Positions 45,174 to 56,730 of a stretch of 64,000 bases of DNA are shown here, piece after piece. A program made the position numbers and the translations under genes. Origin of the DNA: Hirsutella rhossiliensis (taxonomy: Eukaryota > Ascomycota > Sordariomycetes > Hypocreales > Ophiocordycipitaceae); assembly GCF_020360975.1 (NCBI RefSeq), contig NW_025408671.1, positions 3,906,001-3,970,000 of the forward strand, read 5' to 3'. Position 1 is the stretch's first letter; every line of letters starts with the position of its first letter. The notes under the pieces are model-generated. The model was given only the letters and a program-made list of their open reading frames with translations, was not told the origin of the DNA and made no database searches.

Positions 45174-47524
45174 TGCTGGGCCAGTTGGGACGCGAGGCTG
45201 ACGCGCGGCGGAGGTATGGGAAGAACGGAGGAAAGCTCTCGGAAAAAAATGCGGACCGGTATGACGCGGCGCCATTGGCTGGCGAAACACATGCAACTCA
45301 ACACGTGGGGCCACATGGATGAAAAATCGGCGACACTCTCTCCAAGGATCTCGAGGCTTGGCTTCGTTGTTAATCAAGCCGTTGGCCATGCAACGTTGTC
45401 GCCTGTGGGCCGCTATCATCAGTGGGAATTGACACTGGCTTGCGCATGCCGACGCTTGGGGCGACAGCAATGCGGCTGCAAAGGACGCCGAGTGTCGCCA
45501 AAGAATGATCCACCTACCCGTTCTACTCCGTATTGCGCGAGGAACATGGCGTCGACCTGCTTCCAACTAGGCCCAACTGATTGACGACTGCGGGCTGGCA
45601 CAACCCAGCAACACTCTTCTGCCATGGCATGGCATCTCCGTGGCATTACTCCGCGAATAAAAATCCTGCCGAGTCCCGCGTTGGTCTGCACAAGAGCCAA
45701 CGCTTCCCCCTCACTCTTTGTCCTTTCGGCTTCAGAGTTTGCTTTTTACGCCCTCAAGCTGCTTCTCCCCATCATCTGCTTCCCGCGTGTTGTGTCGATC
45801 TGGAGGGATGTCTCGGAGTTCCGCGCCCCATTGTTTTGCACGGAGCACACAATGACGAGGTTGAGTCTGCCTCCCGACAAACAGCCGCGATCTGTACAGT
45901 ATACCACGCGGCCATGGATGATGGATGTGTGCAAGAAACATCGTGGCCAACATGTAATTAAGGGGACGGCCGAGTCTTATCTCAGTCGGACAAGCAGGTT
46001 TTTTTTTCCTTCTTCGTTCGGTCTCGCAGCAGGTCCAGGCCCAGACGGGCTCGGGCGGCGAGCTTCGAGCTTTCTCGACCGTGGCGTTGTCAGCCGCAGG
46101 GCAATAGTCGGTTCCAGATTGGCGAATTGAAGCCCATGGGAGATGCTTTGCCTCCTAGTAAGGTCAGGGCTCTGCGACATACAGCACTAGCCAGGTAGCT
46201 GGAGGTATAGGATAGCCTGCGTGCCTGCCTAACTGGTGCCGTACCATGGCGTGGTATCTGTCTTGCCTACCGCCATCGAAACCTCCTGATTGGGAAGTGA
46301 CCGAAAGATTCTTACGATGGTGAGTTGCCGCCCGCCATCGGATATGCAGGTGTGGAGTAATTGCTGTCCTTTCGGCTTCAGCCGTCGTGCTTGGAGCCGC
46401 ATGTCGTGAAGCCCCTGACGAGGTAGCCTCATCTCGCCCGGCGAGGGCGCCTTGTCTGGGGGCGTGTGCAATACGAATGCATGTTTAAATTCGAGGCCGC
46501 CACCACTCCGTCGCCTAGTGAGTAGACAACGCGCCTGTCGAGCCAATCGGCCAGAACCGAGTTTCTCAAAATGCGGCTGTAGGGCTCCCGGCTTGTTCAT
46601 GGGCGAAGCATCTTGGCATATAAATCAAAATATTACTCGCATTAAGGGGCATCGTGGGCTAGCAGCCTTGTTGGCGTGCTCAAACGCCCTGTCTTGGCTG
46701 CCAATGCTTGCTCTGCAAAAAAGGCCCCATTGTGCTGCGAATCTCGAAACAAAGCAGCCTTGTCATCCTCTGCCCCACGGGATTGGAGGGCCGGGCACGC
46801 AATCTCGGGCTTCAATGCTCAGTCGACACGCGGCGGCTCGCTCGCTGGCTTCTGCTCCATTGCGAGGTGAGATTGCCAGGACCGGGGACCTCACCTCCTT
46901 CCAGTCTGGCATCCATTAACTTCCTCGGTCATGCATGGGCAAAGTATCCGTAAGCAGGAGCAGGCGAATGTCGGCCGTCTCTCCAAAGCGGGAGGGTCGG
47001 GCCCGCCTGCCATTGGCCGCGCCAGGAGCGGCCCCCGATGCCAGGCGCCAATCATTGCATCCGATTGATGGAGAAGCAATTTCCTCTACTCCTTTAGGCA
47101 ACTGCGGCTTGACCCTGCCCCGCTTAGCGTGCGAGCCCGTCTTATCTTCTGCAGGTACCAAGTACGGTGCGGTGAGCCAACAAGGGTCAGGGACGGACCT
47201 GCCAGAGGTGCCTGACCAACAGGGGAAGGGACCCCGCACACCAGGCTTAGCGAACACTCCCCCCGTGGCATGCGCACACACACTCTCGTACCCCCAAGAC
47301 GGGTTGGTTAAAAAGGACGCCCTCTCACTTTCCATTCCCGCCTTCTCTCCTCAGCAACTTGCGCTCCAGTCACTCTTTTTTTGAAACCAACGCGGCTACC
47401 TTAGCTCTCATACGCTCATTCTTTTTAATTACTATAATACTCAGTCGTGCTCTCCCTCCCGGGTCAGTCTCAGCTTCCTCCGCGACTTGCCTTCTTGCAC
47501 TAGCTCGCCGCCGCCTTGTCCAAG
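45174..47524. other. 2.35-kb divergent intergenic stretch
   Basis: Between the leftward WD40 gene and the rightward GPI-protein gene, so it holds both promoters. A TTCTACTCCGTATTGC element (reverse of TACGGAGTA) is at about 45520. Open frames on both strands (46229-46600 minus, 46452-46919 plus, 46916-47335 minus) overlap each other and show no domain. Confidence 0.4.
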
Positions 47525-48355
47525 ATGCACTTCAGCCTCTCCGCCGCAACGGCCGCCCTGGTCATGGCCGCCTCTGCTTTTGCCCAGATCGAAGGCTGTG
47601 CCATTTTCAACAGCCTCAAGAAGGGCGAGCCACTTCGCGTCGGCCATCCTGTCAAGATCAGCTGGACGTGCGCGTCTCAGAACGAGAAGCCCATCGTGAA
47701 GATCATCCTCGTTGGCGGCGAGGAACAGGGGACCCAGACAGATCGGGCGGTCGTCACTAGTAAGTTTGCGCCAGCCAGCAAGCAGGTCTTATCGTTTCTG
47801 ATCCCTCTCGCAGCCGGTGTCCCCATCGACAGCGGAGAGTTCATGTGGACCGTTCCTGACCTCCCCCCGAGACCCTTTTACGGCTTCAAGATGATCGATG
47901 TGAGCAACGAGAAAAACCTGCAATACTCCGAGCCCTTCCAGATCGTCGGTGGCTCTGCCCTTGCCTCCAGCTCCTCCCCGGACATCAACACCACCGTCGT
48001 CTCCTCGAGCGCCTCATATGCCACGCCTACGGTCCCCACTGCCAATGCCCCAGTTGTTCCCACCTCGGCTGTTGTTCCCCAGGCCCAGGCTCCCAGCGTT
48101 CCCGCCGCTGGAGCCCCTGCTGGTGGTGTCCCCACCCGCCAAGGCAACGTCGACTATGATAACAAGAACGGAACCGCCGCCGTCAAGCCTAACGGCGCTG
48201 CCACCGGTCCCAACGGCGGTGTCGCCGGCGGCGTCTCTGGCCGGCCCAACAACTCTACGGGTCTACCTATCCAGACCGCTGGCAGCGCCCCTCTGGCTCA
48301 AGCCGGCTTCCTCAGCGTCTTTGGTGGTGTCGTTGCCATCGCCCTTGCTCTGTAA
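47525..48355 (+). CDS. Kre9/Knh1-like Ser/Thr-rich GPI-anchored wall protein
   Basis: Exons 47525-47759 and 47814-48355 give 258 residues. A signal peptide (MHFSLSAATAALVMAASAFA) precedes a Kre9-type Ser-Thr-rich anchored domain of about 100 residues: IFNSLKKGEPLRVGHPVKIS, WTCA, VKIILVGG, GEFMWTVPDLP and YGFKMID. Residues of about 120-230 are Ala/Ser/Pro/Gly-rich. The C-terminus (TAGSAPLAQAGFLSVFGGVVAIALAL) is a GPI signal: small residues, spacer, hydrophobic end. Such proteins sit on the plasma membrane or in the wall, and relatives aid beta-1,6-glucan assembly; the exact role is inferred. The 54-base intron is stop-free and a multiple of three, so read-through would also stay open, but GTAAGT/GCAG ends are strong. 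Confidence 0.85.
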   Translation: MHFSLSAATAALVMAASAFAQIEGCAIFNSLKKGEPLRVGHPVKISWTCASQNEKPIVKIILVGGEEQGTQTDRAVVTSKFAPASKQVLSFLIPLAAGVPIDSGEFMWTVPDLPPRPFYGFKMIDVSNEKNLQYSEPFQIVGGSALASSSSPDINTTVVSSSASYATPTVPTANAPVVPTSAVVPQAQAPSVPAAGAPAGGVPTRQGNVDYDNKNGTAAVKPNGAATGPNGGVAGGVSGRPNNSTGLPIQTAGSAPLAQAGFLSVFGGVVAIALAL

Positions 48356-49329
48356 CGCAGAGAGATGTGGGTTTTGAGAGTAACTTTCTATATCACTATT
48401 GCACAAAAGAGACTTTCACTCGGGCGCTATGGTAAAGGAGACTTGGAAGACTGGACTGCACATAGGAGTGGCTCGGCAACGGATTGGACACAGGCCCCAT
48501 CTTGGCCTCATGTATCGGCCGTGCTTGGGGGCGCCCTGTCCGCATTCTGTCGCCCGGGCTTACGATGAGTTGTAGGTAATATCCTAGTTAGCAGCAAATG
48601 GCAGGGTGCGGCCGATGTTTTTCATCTAACAATTACCCATCCATCGGACTCGCTTTGACGTGGTCCCATACAAGCACTTAGGACCTCGAGCCGTTGACTT
48701 AGCTGTACGTGCTTGCATGTCCTCGAGTGGGCTGCCTACGGGACTCGGTGTCATGTCAGACGAGTTTCGCTCAACAGCCGTGTCACAGAGTGTTTTGTGC
48801 TTCAGTGTTAGGTTCAACATGGCGGGGCCGGCAGTTGACGGGTTTTCTGGGCGTGGCGGAATGCAAGACATTTGTGGGCGTCGAAGAACGGCTTGGCGGC
48901 GCAGGGCAACACGCACACATATGTAACAGTAGTCGGTCCGTTCCCGATGAGACACAGCCTCCTCTCACGCTTTGTGACAAGGCATTCTTCCGCCCACGCA
49001 CATGTATGGATGGATGAGTGGATGTAGCTTCATCTCTTGTCAGCTGAGCCAGAGCCAGCCAAACTCGGGTGTGACGTGGTCACGTGCGTGGCCCAACCAT
49101 AGCCCGTCGCTGCCTCCCTTCAACAATCCTTTGTCCGACTGCGAAAACGGGCCGCGGGTTCCATTTCAGACTCATAATCGACACGGGACACACCCAGGAT
49201 CTGTGTTTCTTCTACAGACTGCCAGTACTCCACTAATTTACTGTACCTGCCCGCCTGATGCCACTGACCGGCCTCCACCGCCCCGACTTGGCTGCAGGGG
49301 AGAAATCCCGCTCACGGCCAGGCTCAAGG
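48356..49329. other. Intergenic stretch right of the GPI-protein gene
   Basis: No gene is seen. It holds the 3' region of the GPI-protein gene and possibly the remains of the C-terminal end of the transporter relic to its right. Confidence 0.35.
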
Positions 49330-50265
49330 TACGTAATATGGACGGCGCCGGTGTCTCAAAACGCCGTGCTGTACGAAGTCCACCCTGCCGTTACTCATGA
49401 AGTGGAAAATGGCGGCAAGCATCGCCCCTGAGGCCAGACACGATGCCGTTGGCAGAGGGATGGACGTGCGGGACCCTGGGCGTACCGGCCTCGAGGAACG
49501 CCCGTCGTGATGCCGCTCACTGTAAGGATAATCCGTGCCTTCAAGAGCCACAGGTCGCGGCCAAGCCGGTTGTGGAGCACGTCGGCAAACGCGCCGCTCA
49601 GGGGCCGCGCGGCAAAGTTGAGGAAGTCATAAGTTGGATGGCAGCTAGGTTGCTATCCTCGGTCTAGCTCAGCGAGGAAAATTGGCCTTGAAATGCTAAA
49701 TACTAATTTATACCAGTCCCCCCCCGGCGGATCAGGAATATTAAGCGGCGACGAAAAAGAGACTTCGCAGGGCTAAGACAACGGGCAGGGCGTCCTTGAA
49801 GCTGAGCCTGGCAACCGCCTCGCTCTTGACCGTCTCGAGGGCCTCCCAGACTGGCCCCCTCTGCTTTCGATCGGACACATGCCCGTCCCCGTCCGATTAA
49901 ATCTCCCTATCCTCATCCGCCGGCCCGCGGCTCGTAACGGCGCCGGGAGCGTCGGCCAATGCAGCCCCGTGCCGTCCGCGTGCCCCGGCATTGTCTTGGA
50001 CACGTCAGGACCCCGTCTGCCGAACCCCGACGGGGGTGTCAGAGCACAGAAGCAGCATGTAACCAAGCAAACGAGGGGCACGACAAACGTGACGTGCCAG
50101 GCTTCTTGGTGGAGATCAGGGAGAACAAGCGGAGACTGCCCCAACTCTCCGCCAAGTGACGTTTAACCCTGAGCTGATGGGCTTTTTCTCTATCTCATGG
50201 TAAACATGGCAGGGACAAAGCTCGCGAAGTGCCGCCAAGCAGAGGCCAACAGTCTTCGCTTTACG
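49330..50265 (-). pseudogene. Decayed nitrate/nitrite transporter (NRT2/NNP family) relic
   Basis: Pieces of one MFS nitrate carrier lie in order on the minus strand but in different frames with stops between. From right to left: a weak GTANA-like glycine-rich patch (about 50200-50260); HQEAWHVTFVVPLVCLV (50060-50120), the WRVTF-type start of helix 6; DTPVG loop pieces; RKQRGPVWEALETVKSEAV then LSFKDALPVVLALRSLFFVA (49745-49875); FKANFP and QTE pieces with two stops; YDFLNFAARPLSGAFADVL with NRLGRDLWLLKARI (49530-49632); VPHVHPSANGIVSGL (49432-49477), the NNP signature; and LAAIFHFM (49395-49420). The N-terminal third is missing or unrecognisable. One stop is CAG to TAG, and there are several small deletions. 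No expression is expected. Confidence 0.72.
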
Positions 50266-52478
50266 TCTCAGTCGAGGGTAAGAACAGCGAGGAGAAAGGG
50301 GAGAGACGGTGTTCATGGCGGCTGGAGCATGCGTTGGAAGGAATTTGGTTTCAGGGATGCAGAGAACCGGAACAGGCTTCGCGTAAGCAACGGACGGATC
50401 ATGGACTCGGCATCGTGATGGCGGTTAAGAGGGGGGCTACCCCCGTCTGCGGCTACCCCGTAGCCTGATGAAACGAGAAAAGTGGCATCAAGATTCTCGC
50501 TCTTCGTGACGACTCGGTAACCTATGAAGTCGAGGAAACTCGATACAAGTGGAGCGAGCTTGACAGTTGTGCCGCGGTCACAGATCACAGATGCAGGGGG
50601 GGCGGGCGCACGCACATCGCCATCTTTTTAGAGGGGGCTGAGCCAATGGCAGGCACCCCGCGCCCCCTGCGTGGAGAGGCAGCGACGGCTGCGGGGCCTG
50701 GATTTTTCCCCTCACCCGGCCGGCGCTCGATCGTCGACGGAGGCGATGACGGCGTTTGACGGCGACGGCGATGGCTGCCATGAGAGAAAGGGTCTTGAAA
50801 GGGCAGTGCTTCGCTGTCTCAGCTTGTAGCCCCCGTCGCCCAGTGCGCTCTTCTTCTCGCCGTGGCCAGGATGGCCCAGGATGGCCCGGTGCCGAGGTGG
50901 AGCGGGACTGTTTCGTTTCTCGAATTGTGTCTCTTGGTGTTTTCTTTTTCCATGCATCTCTGGCGGCTACCGCCTGTGTTATTCATTCCTCGGCCCCGTG
51001 CAGATGGGCCTCGTTCGTATTGACGCGAGGAGAGGCCTCAGGTGAGTCGGCTCGGGGTCTGCGCCGTCCGGGGGGACCCGTGTTTGCGGCGAAATGAAAG
51101 CGGGCAGGTGTGTGCGTCGTCCAAGGTATGTGCATCGCCCATGTACCCTGATGAAGCTCTCGAGTCTTTGCTTGGAGTTTCGCTGGCGACGATGCCAGCC
51201 ACGGTTCGCACCGTCCGTCGGGCTAGCGGTGCTGGATGCCTCCGCCAGACGGACAGGTGACGCGCCAGGACAGAGCCCCGGCACCACCACCACCAACCGC
51301 CACCACCAACCACCACCAGAGAGGCGCGCTCGGTCTTGAGTCTACCTCCTTCCAGCTGCTAGCAGTGCTTTGCATTCCATGGCACGTACCTCGAGTAGCG
51401 CCGCTCGTCGCCGCCCAAGATTCATTCCATCCTGCCCCCTGCGGCGGCCTACGGGGCGCTGAGTCGTCACTCACCTTCAGGGCTGCTTTCGGCGCTGACG
51501 GGCGGCATCCACCGCGATGGGTTCCAGGTTGGGGTTAGTAGGCCAGCAAGTGCCCTGTATCTTCAAGTTATAGCGCAGGTACGAGCTCCTACAGTGGAGT
51601 CTGGGAGGGAGACGGACCGGGCTGGACCCCAGTCGCCCGCCGACTCATGCAAATCAAGGCTAGCTATCCTTGGCCGAGAGTACGAAAAAAAAAAGGAAGA
51701 TGGAGGAAAAAGAAAGGAAGCAGCACATGCCATAGCCTTTCCCTTTTCAAGAGACGATGCCGCCATCGCAAGGATTGCAATAAAGATAGGCATCGCGGAC
51801 AAGTGGCCGTTTCTTCCGGGCCCCCAGATGGTCTGGTTTGACGTCGGGAGCGGCTCGGCCCTTTGAGTTCGTCTCGTCTCGTTCCCTTCTCTCTAGCGAC
51901 ATTCCCCATATTCCTCCTTCTCCTGCTTGTTCATTCTTCTCCCCCATTCTTCCCTCTCCCGGTCATGAGCACGGAAAGCTGTCTCCCTACCACAGCCTTC
52001 AGCTGGCCGCCGTAGCCTTGGCCGCCCATTCGACGCCCGCCCAACCGTCGGTCCTCGCCCCCCGAACCGGGTCTGCATCCGCTCCGCGCTTCGACCGTCT
52101 ACCGGTACCAGTGTCAGTGTGGTAGCGCCCTTGCCCTGCCAAAATTCAATCCGTCAAGAGGCTCGGGAAAGAAGGACAGGGGGCAGATCAGGGAAAAAAA
52201 CCCAAACCCGACTTCTCCCCGCCGACTTGCGGTCAACCGTCGTCGTCCCAAACACCTCGCGCTCGCTTCTCATGTTGGTGCTCGACGGCTGAATGAGGGG
52301 GTGGCGCCTGCAAGACAATCTTCCCATCTTGTGCGGGCACCTAATAAATCTGCAGCTGCCGGCCCTCTTGGCGCGTCGTTGCTCGCTCAGCTCGACCTTG
52401 GTTTGGGCCGCAAAGACGGACGCCGCCTCGGTCTGAACCGCACGCCTCTCGCCCCCAGCCAATCGCCCGACCCCAGCC
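50266..52478. other. 2.2-kb intergenic stretch
   Basis: No supported gene. The left part could hold more of the lost transporter N-terminus but I cannot recognise it. An A10 tract followed by purine-rich DNA is at 51684-51720. The right 500 bases are a CT-rich leader for the next gene. A CAC-rich tract lies at 51280-51320. Confidence 0.35.
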
Positions 52479-55058
52479 ATGGCAGCCACTCAGAGCTCCT
52501 TCAGCACCCGCCGCGACGGCTCCTGGGATGGCCCTGGGCCGTCTGTGGCGTATGGCATACAGCAGCCGTCTTCGCCGACCCTGACGAACCCAGACATGAT
52601 TCTGCCCGACTACGACAATGGTGAATCCTACGACAGCCTCTCTCGCGCTCCCTCCTCGTCGGTCTGGTCCATGGCTCACCCCACAAACGCCGACTTTTCT
52701 CCCCTGCCCCAGAGCAACTACCACGCAATGCCTCTGGGTCCCTCGACCCCCATAATCTACGGCAATGGCACCATGCTGTCCGACATTGGAGAGGTGACCG
52801 AGGTTGAAAGCATCGCCAGCAGTCCGCCCAGGCGTCTGACGTCTCGCCCCCTTGTCTCTGCCAGCGATGGCACTCCGCTTCGATCGTCCCCGACCATCGG
52901 CAAGGTGCTCGTCAACAGGCGGCCATTGCACGAGCGCCGCCTGTCCATCGAGTCGACAAGCACCATCAACGACAACGGCCGAGCCACCGCCCTCGGCGAC
53001 TTTGACGACTCCATCAGTGTTGCCGACAGCTGTTTCCAGGGCGACGACGAGGAGAGCATGGCCTCCTCCTACGTCGAGGAAATGCCAGTTCGCCAATCCG
53101 TCACCGCCGTCCGACCGTCCATTCAGTCCATCAACCAAGCTAGACCCTCTGCAAGTTCCATTAGCAAGCGAGCCGAACACATCCTGGCAAACGCCAAGCG
53201 CCGCCTCAATGTATGCTCCGGCTACTCTATCCCTCGCCCCCCTCGGAGTATCATAGTGGCAGAATCGCTGACGTTTATCCAGACCATGGAAGGGAATTTG
53301 AGCAGGGCGAGAAACTTTGGCTACTCCTCCGCGTCCGACGGCCCTACCCCTTCCCCGGCTGCTCGACCGGTCAAATCCTTTGACGAAGACATGCTTTCCA
53401 AGTCGTCGTCGAATCATGCAAGAAACGTAAGCGAGACGGGCTTGCAAGGGACTTCGAGACCTATAGAACGCTTCCAGAGATCGGCCAGCGCTCTCGGTGC
53501 AGCTGGTGGTTACCGCCAACCGCTCCTCTCGCCTGTGAGCGCCGACGCTCCTGGTAGTCAACATGCTCACCTGACCAACAAGCTGTCGCACCATCCCCTC
53601 GACATTGTGCTTACGCCTTTGAGCGAGGACGGCGACGACGAGGGTCATTGCGCCAGTGATAAATTCGACGACGTTCGAGCCAGCAGCGTCGCCAGCCCGA
53701 CTTTGAGCTCCTACTCGGATGCCGGCGGGCCACGATCTCCGTCGGTGGTACAGGTGCGAGACCTTCAGGACCAGATGGAGGGGCTCAAGGGCAAGATCTC
53801 GAGCCTCAGACAGCAAGCCCGCGCAGACAGCATGAAGCGTCGCAGCTTACAGGGCCTCCGGACGCCGAGCCCCTTCACTCACGCGAGGTGGGATCACGCC
53901 GAGTCGCGCAGCGTGAGCAACCCGGACCAGAGGAGCCGCGCACCCGAGAGTCCCTTGAGCGCCGCGGTATCGGAAGGCGAGATCGGCGGGAGCCCCGGGG
54001 TCCCCAAGGAAGATGAGGCCCAGGACTTGCCCGGGGAAGATGCGCCGTCCATCGTCGGCAGTTATCATGAGGCTCGGGAGACTCAAGACCAGGGTGGGTC
54101 CGAACGCATCGAGGATGTTGAGACTGTTGGAGAGTCGAATGCGGACGTTGAATATCTCAACGGCGCAATCCAGGACGCGGAAAACGACGATGTCGACGTA
54201 GACGGGGCAGCTGATACCGACGGCTGGAGCGAAAGCGGCGATTCCTTGTACCACGACACGTACCAGCATCCAGTGTCCCATGAAGATCGAGAGGACGCGT
54301 TCGACTACGAACACTTTTTCCTTCACTCGGCCATGGGCACCCTGAGTCAACAGGAGCGCAGTCGACGCGGCAGCTCAGGCAGCGATGAATCTGGTGATTC
54401 TGTCGAGACAACTCGAGGCCCAATGTTGAGCCATGCCAGACGCCCCAGCCTGGACACTTTTACGACAGTTGACTCCTTCACCACCGCCACCGAGGGCCGC
54501 GCAAGTCGTAGCTCGTTGATGCCGGGCGGGGAATTTGGGGATGAAGACGCTGAGGTTGAGAGCTTTGCGCTTTCGAGGGCGTCCGGCGGTGGCGACGACG
54601 AAGCAAATCACTGGCAACGAAGCCGGACGCGCCAGAATTCTGTCATCCACCGGCCGAACAGCACGACGTCAACGCTGCACCGTCCATCGGTTTCTTCTTT
54701 CGAGTCGACGGGGACAAATAGGAGCTTCCCGCTCGTGAACAGGGTCAGGATGAGTGGGGGGATGTTGACGCCCATGGGGTCCCCGGGACAGGACCTCAAG
54801 CAAGTGTCCGAGTCGCTCATGACGGAAACGGTCAGCATCTGCGACAGGGAGAGCATTCACGAGGCGCAGCCGCAGTCGCCCGCAATCCAAATGCTATCCA
54901 AGGAGGACCAGATGATGGTGGAACGGGTTGTGGCCAGCCTCGGAAGATGCGTACTGGGCCTGACGGAATCATCGAAAACCGACCCAGGGAGACAGGAGGA
55001 GTTTAGGCGAAGGATCGACGCTGCCAGGAAGGTTCTTGAGGCGGGCCCGGGGTCCTGA
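52479..55058 (+). CDS. Uncharacterised Ser-rich fungal protein with short coiled coil
   Basis: Exons 52479-53210 and 53283-55058 (72-base intron with GTATGC and a CTGAC branch) give 835 residues. I recognise no named domain. It is mostly disordered, rich in Ser, Asp and Glu, with DGESYDSLSRAPSSSVWSM-like motifs at the start. A short coiled coil (QVRDLQDQMEGLKGKISSLR, about residue 425) is followed by SLQGLRTPSPFTHARW. A compact block EDAFDYEHFFLHSAMGTLSQ lies near 605. The C-terminus is helical (EDQMMVERVVASLGRCVLGL, RRRIDAARKVLEAG). There is no signal peptide or membrane segment. The block pattern resembles conserved Sordariomycete proteins without known role; a cytoskeletal or polarity role is only a guess. 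Read-through of the intron also stays open. Confidence 0.72.
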   Translation: MAATQSSFSTRRDGSWDGPGPSVAYGIQQPSSPTLTNPDMILPDYDNGESYDSLSRAPSSSVWSMAHPTNADFSPLPQSNYHAMPLGPSTPIIYGNGTMLSDIGEVTEVESIASSPPRRLTSRPLVSASDGTPLRSSPTIGKVLVNRRPLHERRLSIESTSTINDNGRATALGDFDDSISVADSCFQGDDEESMASSYVEEMPVRQSVTAVRPSIQSINQARPSASSISKRAEHILANAKRRLNVCSGYSIPRPPRSIIVAESLTFIQTMEGNLSRARNFGYSSASDGPTPSPAARPVKSFDEDMLSKSSSNHARNVSETGLQGTSRPIERFQRSASALGAAGGYRQPLLSPVSADAPGSQHAHLTNKLSHHPLDIVLTPLSEDGDDEGHCASDKFDDVRASSVASPTLSSYSDAGGPRSPSVVQVRDLQDQMEGLKGKISSLRQQARADSMKRRSLQGLRTPSPFTHARWDHAESRSVSNPDQRSRAPESPLSAAVSEGEIGGSPGVPKEDEAQDLPGEDAPSIVGSYHEARETQDQGGSERIEDVETVGESNADVEYLNGAIQDAENDDVDVDGAADTDGWSESGDSLYHDTYQHPVSHEDREDAFDYEHFFLHSAMGTLSQQERSRRGSSGSDESGDSVETTRGPMLSHARRPSLDTFTTVDSFTTATEGRASRSSLMPGGEFGDEDAEVESFALSRASGGGDDEANHWQRSRTRQNSVIHRPNSTTSTLHRPSVSSFESTGTNRSFPLVNRVRMSGGMLTPMGSPGQDLKQVSESLMTETVSICDRESIHEAQPQSPAIQMLSKEDQMMVERVVASLGRCVLGLTESSKTDPGRQEEFRRRIDAARKVLEAGPGS

Positions 55059-55857
55059 GCCATCATGTATCACGACGACGACGACCATGACGATGACGGA
55101 CGAGTTTGAAGGGAGATTTGACGCGGCGTAGCGGACTCGCTTTACATGAAGATGCAAAGAGGACGAGCAGGCATGCCGGGAAGAGGAGGCGGTATTTATG
55201 GTGGCACGGAATCGAGTCGCCTGGATTACGCGGGAGTGGCCGGCCAAGCGTTTGTCAACAGTGGATAATTCTGATACCCTCCTTGTATTTTCCCCCTCCT
55301 TCCATCCCTTTGTTAGACCTTTGATTACATAAAGAGTATTAATCTTGAAGACATTGTCTACCAAGCTGCGGTTGAGCACCAAGTAAGCGCGCCGAACAGG
55401 ATGGTTGGTTGGTGGTGGCCGAGCTGTTGACGAGGCGCCGAAGCATCTCGGTGGGGTGAAGAGTTTCAATAATCAAAGAAGTGCTCGACGTCCAGGATAC
55501 ACACGGTGACTGGGATTCTCTCCAAACGGGTGCGATTCGCAGGAGGCGTTTGGGGGTCGCAGATCCAAGGCTCCCAGCGGGCGCCAGAGGCAAACCACCA
55601 CTTACTTTTCCACTCGCCATCAATTCCCCAGTTGCGGCACAGTGCATTAGAGTAATCGCACAGTAGCCAGCACAGCACGTGGTCCCATCGGGCTTCTCCC
55701 TCGCTCTCACTTAAATCTCACGTCGACGACACAACGCCGCTTCCCCCACCGAAAAGCCCCCCCTGCTCGCATCCCCCACCCGGACAATCGAGCCTCGCCG
55801 TCTCCCGAAAGGGCCAACAAGAGGCAGAAGAAGCAGACAGTCGCCGCCGCCGCCGCC
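55059..55857. other. Intergenic stretch before the Apq12-like gene
   Basis: 3' region of the Ser-rich gene then the promoter/leader of the next gene, with CGACGA repeats at 55070-55100 and a CCGCCG run ending in the start codon. No gene is seen. Confidence 0.4.
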
Positions 55858-56370
55858 ATGGAGGGCCATCTCGGCCTGCTCGCCGGCCTCCTCCCGCCGG
55901 AGCTCGCCGGCCCCGTACGCCAGCACCTGCTACACCCGCAGTCACCGCTGCAGACGTGCGGGCGGCACGTCGTCGCCCACGCGCGCGCCGCCGCCGCCGC
56001 CGCCGCGGATGTCGCCCTCGGCCTGGCCGCCGACAACCAGGGCCTCGCGGGCGGGCTGGCGCTGCTCGCGCTGCTGGCCACGGCCCTCGTCGTCGCGCAC
56101 TGGGTCAGCCGCCTGGTCATGTGGTGGACCCGCGTCGCGCTGCGTCTTGCCTCGTGGGCCGTCGTCGTCGCCCTCGCCGCCTGGGTCTGGAATCGCGGGC
56201 CTGCTGCCAGCGTCAGGGATGCCGTCGTGCTCGTCGGCAGGGTGCTTGGCTATCTGGCTGTTCTCAAGGATATCTGGCTCGACGAGTATAACCGCTACGA
56301 GGGCCAGCAGAGGCATGAGGCGCGTGGTGGTGGCCATGGCGCCCGGGGCAGGAGTTCGGCGCGGTACTAG
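55858..56370 (+). CDS. Apq12-like nuclear pore assembly and biogenesis protein
   Basis: Single exon, 170 residues. Two membrane helices stand at about 64-83 (LAGGLALLALLATALVVAHW) and 95-112 (ALRLASWAVVVALAAWVW), then RGPAASVRDAVVLVGRVLGY and LKDIWLDEYNRYEGQ, the conserved end of fungal Apq12 proteins. Apq12 lies in the nuclear envelope/ER and keeps membrane fluidity needed for pore assembly and mRNA export. The N-terminal 60 residues carry an Ala run (AAAAAAADVALGLAA). The C-terminal tail is Gly/Arg-rich. Codons are extremely GC-rich. The ATG follows a CCGCCG run. Confidence 0.75.
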   Translation: MEGHLGLLAGLLPPELAGPVRQHLLHPQSPLQTCGRHVVAHARAAAAAAADVALGLAADNQGLAGGLALLALLATALVVAHWVSRLVMWWTRVALRLASWAVVVALAAWVWNRGPAASVRDAVVLVGRVLGYLAVLKDIWLDEYNRYEGQQRHEARGGGHGARGRSSARY

Positions 56371-56730
56371 GCCTTGCTCCCCGTCGAGCATTCTTTGAGC
56401 GACCGTGCGCGGCTCCGAAGCCATGCGAGTGATTTGATGCCGTCGCAAACACCACGTGCTGCAACTGATATGCGCGAGCGAGCCTACGAACCAACGAGGG
56501 AGGAACCGACAGTCAACAGGATGGAGCCGCTCCGAATGTACAGGATCAAGTATGGTTTTTGCTATCTCGTTCCAAATCGAGGACGAATGTGCTTGGGTCT
56601 GCAAACACATCTGCAAAGAAAAAAAGACAGGTCGCCCAACGCCGCCGCTATGCAAAACACACTCGAGTACACGCGACCCCGGCCTAATGACCATCTGCCG
56701 TCGGCTCAAGGCATCATATCGTTCGTTATG
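56371..56730. other. Convergent intergenic stretch
   Basis: 3' regions of the Apq12-like and GPN3 genes. No gene is seen. Confidence 0.4.

Noticed and set aside
46229..47335. Several 120-155 codon frames on both strands upstream of the GPI-protein gene
   Set aside because: They overlap on opposite strands, lack domains and sit where promoters of two divergent genes are expected.
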